Assembly (NCBI RefSeq): GCF_032452875.1
Contig: NC_083869.1
Coordinates: 80,594,501-80,658,500 of the forward strand
Source: Bos javanicus
Lineage: Eukaryota > Chordata > Mammalia > Artiodactyla > Bovidae
Reading direction: 5' to 3'
DNA: 64,000 nucleotides
A program made the position numbers and the translations under genes. Shown here piece by piece: positions 58,973-64,000 of the stretch. The notes below the pieces were generated by a model, which was not told the origin of the DNA, searched no databases, and saw nothing but the letters and a program-made list of their open reading frames with translations. Every line of letters starts with the position of its first letter. Positions within the stretch are counted from its first letter, which is position 1.

Positions 58973-60758
58973 CCCCTCTTTCCTCTTGTGATTTTGACTT
59001 TACCTTCCTTGTGCCAGCTGTATCTTACTTAGCATTAACACTGCACTTAAAGTATGCATTTCTTTTGCTGAAGATTTTGTCAAGGAACATGGCAGGACCT
59101 TTTATTTTATCATAAAAATTCTCCCTGTATCATCAAAGCTGTTAGTGATGGTGTTTCTTTGCATGCCTGTTTATTTCACTCATCCTGAGACCATTTGGAA
59201 AAGGGGGCATATTGTAATTAGATTGTTCGCCTAGAAGACTGGGTGCCAGACTTCGTTTCTGGCAGGGATGGCAGCAAGAGACAAACAAAGCCTTCTAAAA
59301 GGTACCAGTAACTACTGCTTAAAATATCAATATGTGCAAGGAGAAAAGAATTCCCTTTTTTAGAAGATAGAGTTAATTTATTTTTGAGAAGGGACACAGC
59401 AATCTGGAGCAGATTGTATTGGTCGTTTAACCCACAAAGGGGAAAAATAAAATTATATCTCCCAAATAAACTTTACTCTCAATTATAATCTCTATGGTCT
59501 CTCTCTTCCAGCTATAAAATTCTATGATTCTAATTATGTTCTCTGTGATTGTGTATCTCAATTTCTCTATCAGAAACAAGCAAAAAAGGTTATGAGGCTT
59601 AGGTAAAGTGGAGATCTGAAAACCACCAGTTAACATGACAGCTGTAGAAAGTGAAGGCAGGTAATTTTTTTCTCTGCCCTGGCTTACGTGACTCAGTTCA
59701 CTTTGTGTTGTATAAATTCAATCTGAAAGGAGATCTGTATGGATGAGCCTGTGTTGGCAGAGTCCAGATGAAGTATCAACAACAAATTATTCTATACCAG
59801 GTGGATAGACATTTAGGTCACTGAAAATTGTCAGTTTAATTTTTTCCTAGTAAAATATTTTTATATTTGTTATCATAACAATTCGGTGATATATGCTATG
59901 TGATAAGCAGCATGACCAAATCAGGGATTCTAAAAAAAAAAAAAATTTTTTTTTTTTTTTTCAAAATACCTGAGTGACACAATATTCTCAATCAGTACTA
60001 GTGCTCCTGATGGCAGTGATTCTCAACAGGAGGGCTTTTTTTAATCCTCTCCAGGATATATATTGGAAATCTGAGGAAGGGGGAGGGTCTGCTCCACAGT
60101 CAATTTGATTTACACCTTACTGTCAACTGAAAAAAGATATGCTCCTCCCAACATTTCTAAGTTGTAAATGTTTATTTCTAGCTGGATGACCCTCTCTGAT
60201 TATCTTGGAGTCCTATAAATGTCAGTTGATGGAGATCAAGGAAGTCATCAGGGTCTCTTTACAACTAGACTGGAGGGGTCAGGAGAGAGAACACTGGGGA
60301 CGTGTCACTTATCCAGCTAATGTCTGCCTCAAGATGGTTTGTGAGGACACAGAGACCTTGTGATGGTACCATGGAGAGAGCCCTTGTGGCGAACACTGAA
60401 GTTAATCGTTGGGCAAATCTCATCTCCCAGTTATTTGAACTCATTTGCTAACTTAATTATGTAGATACTTTTCCTTTATATCATAGGGAAGGATAATAAC
60501 CACATGCTTATCTCTGTGTGGTATGTTTCATAAAATGATCTCAGACACAGACCCTCCTATCTTTCTTCAAAGAAAGAGAATACTGGAAAAATATATGTAT
60601 GTAAGCTCATTTATTTTTCAGGATGGTTGAGTTAGCATTTAGTTTACAGGGGGGAGCGGATGGCGAGGAGAAGACTGACAATATCACTACCTCCTGAGGG
60701 ATATAGAATTTGAACAATCTAGAGATGATGAGGATGTGACAAGAAGAAATTTATAGTT
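58973..60758. other. unassigned DNA with a poly(A)/poly(T) palindrome
   Basis: No gene. An uninterrupted A14T16 inverted tract lies at 59932-59961. The rest is unassigned. Confidence 0.4.
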
Positions 60759-60962
60759 GGGACCCTGATGGATCAGTGGGTAAAGAATTCACCTGCATTG
60801 TAGGAGACACAGGTTTAATCCCTGAGTTGGGAAGATCCCCTGGAGAAGGGAATGGCAACCCACTCCAGTATTCTTGCCTGACAGAGGAACCTGGTGGGCT
60901 ACCACTATCCATGGGGTCACAAAGAGTCAGACATGTCTGGGTAACCAACACTTTCACTTTCA
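60759..60962 (+). repeat. Bov-tA SINE
   Basis: 'gggaccctgatggatcagtg', 'attgtaggagacacaggttt', 'ctggagaagggaatggcaac' and 'acatgtctgggtaaccaaca'. About 20 bp (gagaattccatgga) is deleted after 'tattcttgcctg'. Confidence 0.93.
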
Positions 60963-61003
60963 AGCAGAGGGAAGTGATTGTTTTGAAAAGTCTATACCGT
61001 AAT

Positions 61004-61185
61004 AATGTGGGAGATCTGGGTTCAATCCCTGGGTCTGGAAGATTTCCTGGAGAAGGAAATGGCAACCCACTTCAGTATTCTTGCCTGGAAAATCCCATGG
61101 ATGGAGGAGCCTGGTAGGGCACAGTCCATGGGGTCGCAAAGAGTTGGACATGACTGAGCTACTTCACTTTCACTTTCACTTTTCG
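61004..61185 (+). repeat. Bov-tA SINE, head-truncated
   Basis: Begins in the tRNA-like part 'aatgtgggagatctgggttc' and ends 'cttcactttcactttcactt'. Flanked by 'tac(c/t)gtaat' (60995-61003 and 61186-61194), a 9-bp target-site duplication with one change, so the truncation is original. Confidence 0.94.
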
Positions 61186-61363
61186 TACTGTAATTTGTTT
61201 GGCAAAAGAAAACCAGATGGATGGCTGGGGTATCAGAATAAGTGTGGAAGGACGGGAAGTGGGAAAATAGGTTCCTGCCACATTACAGAGTCTCTTTGAT
61301 GCCAGATTACCCATTCTTGAGATAGAAACATTATAGGAAGTTTTTGAGTAGGGGTATGTCATG

Positions 61364-61566
61364 CCCTACCTCTGGCTCAGAAGGTAAAGAATCTGCCTAC
61401 AATGTGGGAGACCTGGGTTCTATCTCTGGGTTGGGAAAATCCCCTGGAGGGGGAACATGGCAACCCACTCCAATATTCTTGCCTGGAGAATCCCCATGGA
61501 CAGAGGAGCCTTGAGGGCTACAGTCCATGGGGTTGCAAGACATAACTGAGTGACTAAGAACAGCAC
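61364..61566 (+). repeat. Bov-tA SINE
   Basis: 'cctctggctcagaaggtaaa', 'aatgtgggagacctgggttc' and 'ccttgagggctacagtccat'. Target-site duplication 'atgtcatg' at 61356-61363 and 61567-61574. Confidence 0.94.
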
Positions 61567-61682
61567 ATGTCATGATTAGATAGATATTTTTAGAAGTTGC
61601 TCTTCTTGCAGTGTATGTAACAAAGGTCAGTTAGGAAGTTTTTGCAGTGCTCCAGGTGGAAGTTTTGAGGATAGAAGTGCAG

Positions 61683-61719
61683 GCAGAGTCTTTACCAACT
61701 GAGCTACAAGGGAAACCCT
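61683..61719 (-). repeat. Bov-tA head fragment
   Basis: 'aggcagagtctttaccaact' with 'gagctacaagggaaacc' is the reverse complement of a Bov-tA head only (about 37 bp). No body or tail follows. Confidence 0.7.
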
Positions 61720-61819
61720 ATCTGGAGGTAACAAATATATAATAAGAGAAATAGAGATAGAGTCACACGATTAGAAACTGACTGGATACAAATTTGGGGT
61801 ATTGTAAACAGAGTCAGAA

Positions 61820-62294
61820 TGGACTGGTTGGATCTCCTTGCAGTCCAAGGGACTCTCAAGAGTCTTCTCCAACACCACAGTTTAAAAGCATCAATTCTTC
61901 AGCACTCATCTTTCTTCACAGTCCAACTCTCACATCCATACATGACCACTGGAAAAACCATAACCTTGACTAGACGGACCTTTGTTGGCAAAGTCCATTC
62001 TGAAGGAGATCAGCCCTGGGATTTCTTTGGAAGGAATGATGCTAAAGCTGAAACTCCAGTACTTTGGCCACCTCATGTGGAGAGCTGACTCATTGGAAAA
62101 GACTGATGCTGGGAGGGATTAGGGGCAGGAGGAGAAGGGGACGACGGAGGATGAGATGGCTGGATGGCATCACTGACTCAATGGACGTGAGTCTGAGTGA
62201 ATTCTGGGAGTTGGTGATGGACAGGGAGGCCTGGGATGGTGCGACTCATGGGGTCGCAAAGAGTCGGATATGACTGAGCGACTGAACTGAACTG
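61820..62294 (+). mobile_element. BovB LINE 3' fragment with 5' inversion
   Basis: One BovB insertion with a 14-bp target-site duplication 'aaacagagtcagaa' (61806-61819 and 62295-62308). Segment 61820-61994 is inverted ('tggactggttggatctcctt' to 'acctttgttggcaaag'); from 61995 the sequence is forward ('tccattctgaaggagatcag' to 'gcgactgaactgaactg'). The two halves overlap in element coordinates by about 10 bp (around tccattctga). The forward part is near consensus. Confidence 0.94.
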
Positions 62295-62308
62295 AAACAG
62301 AGTCAGAA

Positions 62309-62951
62309 ATGAGCTGAAGTTGGTTGGCAAGCAGGTATATATTATAGTGGTTATATTTCCAGTTTTATCCATGAAACACCATTTAATTCAAAATGTGGCT
62401 CCTAAATGAGAAAAGCATGGTGGAAATGACATTCACGGATCAATGCAGGAGATGTAACAGTTGTAATCAATGAAGGTTGCATCAAATTGGGTGTAGGAGG
62501 CAAGAGAGAGAGAAGAGGATTCCAAGGTTTTGAACTGGGTGAATAAAGATGTAATGATGTTATTCAAGGAAACAGAAACACAGAAGGAGTTATGGACCTG
62601 TGGAAATTGCTTGGTATCTGTGTATTAGAGGGTATTGCTTTCCCACTCTGGGTACATCATTAGTGCCCTACAAAGGGCCAATGGAGATGTGGGCCTGGCG
62701 TTTATAGATAACTGGGTTTTAGAGAGAGGTTGGTAATAATTTCTGTAGAGGTGATGGTTGAAATTGCAGGAATGAATGAGCTGCTACTGCTCAAGAACAA
62801 ATATAAAAAGAAGAGAGGAGAGGGAGGCCAGAAGCGATCTTTGGAGGAAATATGAGCGTTATAGCTGGTAAACATACTGGTTAGGTTTTGTTATATGCAG
62901 AAATCAAGAATTGAAAGTATACCACTAGAGCATACAGCTTCTCTGGAATCA
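62309..62951. other. unassigned non-coding DNA
   Basis: No gene or repeat recognised. Confidence 0.4.
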
Positions 62952-62955
62952 GAAT

Positions 62956-62978
62956 TGTGTGTGTGTGTGTGTGTGTGT
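62956..62978. repeat. (TG)n microsatellite at SINE tail
   Basis: About 11 TG repeats joined to the 3' end of the reverse Bov-tA that follows. Confidence 0.95.
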
Positions 62979-63154
62979 TAGTTGCTCAGTCATGTCTGAC
63001 TCTTTTCAATGCTGTGAGTCCAGCAGGCTCCTCCAGCAGCCCTCCAGGCTCCTCTGTTTATGGGATTCTCCAGGCAAGAATACTGGAGCGGGTTGCCATT
63101 CTCTTCTTCAGGGAATCTTCCCGACCCAGGGATCGGGTCCCCTGCGTTGCAGAC
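62979..63154 (-). repeat. Bov-tA SINE
   Basis: Reverse copy: 'tagttgctcagtcatgtctg', 'attctccaggcaagaatact', 'cttcccgacccagggatcgg' and 'cctgcgttgcagacgg'. Flanks 'g(a/g)attgtgt' (62952-62960 and 63155-63163) are a likely target-site duplication. The head is truncated. Confidence 0.94.
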
Positions 63155-63296
63155 GGATTGTGTTCAAATATTATATCCTGGTTCCCAGTTCTTAAGCCAG
63201 GCCAGACATGGATAACATGATTTATCCATGTTCTTAGTTGTCAGTCCTGCGGTAGTATTTACTTTCAGCTGGGGAATGTTTTCCCTCGTAAAGATT

Positions 63297-63318
63297 AAAA
63301 AAAAAAAAAAAAAAAAAA
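63297..63318. repeat. poly(A) tract
   Basis: Twenty-two A residues. No element body upstream and no convincing flanking direct repeat. Confidence 0.95.
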
Positions 63319-64000
63319 GCTAAAGCTTTAGATTTGTGCCCACAAAATAACTCTCCTGGTTTGTAACATGCATTCTTCCCAGTTTGTTTAGCCAGTGACC
63401 TCCAATTTGATTCAGAAAGAGCAGTAGTCACTGCAGAATGAGAAATGATTCATTTCTGGTTCAACTTTAGCCTTGGGCCTGTTCCTACATAAAGAATTGC
63501 CGGGTGAGCCTGATTATATGCAGTGGGTTAGAGGCTTGAACTTCCAGAAAGTGCTCTCTTAATCATTTCACTCAGGTCCTCAACCTGACAGAGTCAAGAG
63601 CCCCAAAGGGAAAATGCCAAAGGCTTATCTGTTTTCACCCGACATCTTAAGGGATTTTACTGCTCCTGGGGCTTCTGGGGCCTGTGGTGTCCTTCTCCTT
63701 GTCCCCGTTCCCTTCTCCCCAGAGCAGGCTGAATGTAAAGACTAATTGATGAAAGGCACGTCCTAAGTTACCATCCTTTTTGACAGAGATTCTGAAACAC
63801 CTCACTTAATTCTCACTCTCTTGAGGGGCTCTGACAACCTCTCTATCTTGTTTCTATCTTTTTTTTTTTTTTCAGTTTTATTTCCTTTCCCAGACCCCTT
63901 CCCCGTCTCCCCTCCCTTCTGACAGCCTATTTAGGACTCTGCACTCCTGAGTGGAGAGAGAGTTGCTCGGCCAAGTGTCACGCTGTAATGGAAACTGGGT
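63319..64000. other. unassigned, repeat-free DNA at the right edge
   Basis: No repeat is seen here, unlike most of the last 5 kb. A T-run lies at about 63859-63872, with C/T-rich sequence at about 63880-63920. No open frame with recognisable content. It could be ordinary single-copy DNA or the edge of a functional element; the sequence alone does not say. Confidence 0.35.

Noticed and set aside
751..63154. tRNA-like heads (about ten) as functional tRNA genes
   Set aside because: All are heads of Bov-tA or CHR SINEs with diverged promoter boxes and SINE bodies attached; no cloverleaf-complete tRNA was seen.
63297..63318. A second tail-only retroposition
   Set aside because: Unlike 10953-11001, no flanking direct repeat of useful length can be found.
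63840..63920. Polypyrimidine tract followed by 'cag' as a splice acceptor
   Set aside because: No open exon-like sequence or matching donor follows; T-runs of this kind are common in the window.
1..64000. A novel multi-gene system, CRISPR array or phage-like cassette
   Set aside because: Repeat content is entirely vertebrate (ruminant); there are no regularly spaced repeats and no operon-like gene run.

Overview
This window is non-coding genomic DNA from a ruminant, most likely a bovid. The evidence is the repeat content: Bov-tA and Bov-A2 SINEs, RTE-type BovB LINEs, an L1 with the bovine-type 3' UTR, CHR-type tRNA-Glu SINEs, and older shared mammalian repeats (MIR, L2, L1M). Cattle, sheep and goat share these families, so the sequence alone does not fix the species. 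I see no host protein-coding gene, rRNA gene, functional tRNA gene, CRISPR array or prokaryotic feature. All the longer reading frames I could interpret are pieces of retrotransposon reverse transcriptases or chance frames through SINEs.

Layout. 0-3 kb: an old LTR-like repeat, two Bov-tA SINEs and a MIR. 3.1-5.7 kb: a 5'-truncated BovB with a frameshifted reverse transcriptase. 5.7-11.8 kb: mostly unassigned DNA with a (TG)n microsatellite and a bare poly(A) tract flanked by a direct repeat. 11.8-16.4 kb: a Bov-A2, then a four-level nest in which BovB(-) is split by Bov-tA(+), which is split by L1(-), which is split by BovB(+). 17-22.3 kb: a CHR SINE, a MIR, a nearly full-length but decayed BovB, and a second CHR SINE. 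22-35 kb: sparse MIR, L2 and L1 tails, with an odd fusion of a 5S rRNA antisense fragment to an L1 3' end at 26 kb. 35-43 kb: several Bov-tA and Bov-A copies, an old L1M with an inserted BovB piece, a mariner remnant abutting BovB, and a Bov-A2. 44.8-50.7 kb: a BovB with a 5' inversion, then an ancient inverted L1 interrupted by Bov-tA and BovB, then another Bov-tA. 51.8-58 kb: BovB, LTR-like, Bov-tA, L2 and MIR pieces. 58-64 kb: L1 tail, a run of Bov-tA SINEs, a second BovB with a 5' inversion, and a (GT)n/Bov-tA pair.

The elements do not work together as a pathway. Their interest is as a record of retrotransposition: target-site duplications, nesting order, 5' inversions and template-switch-like junctions can be read directly. 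I found no convincing novel biological system. The best leads are the two BovB copies with 5' inversions and clean target-site duplications, the tail-only poly(A) insertion, and the 5S/L1 fusion. Repeat family names come from recognising consensus sequences by eye; boundaries are exact only where a target-site duplication is quoted.
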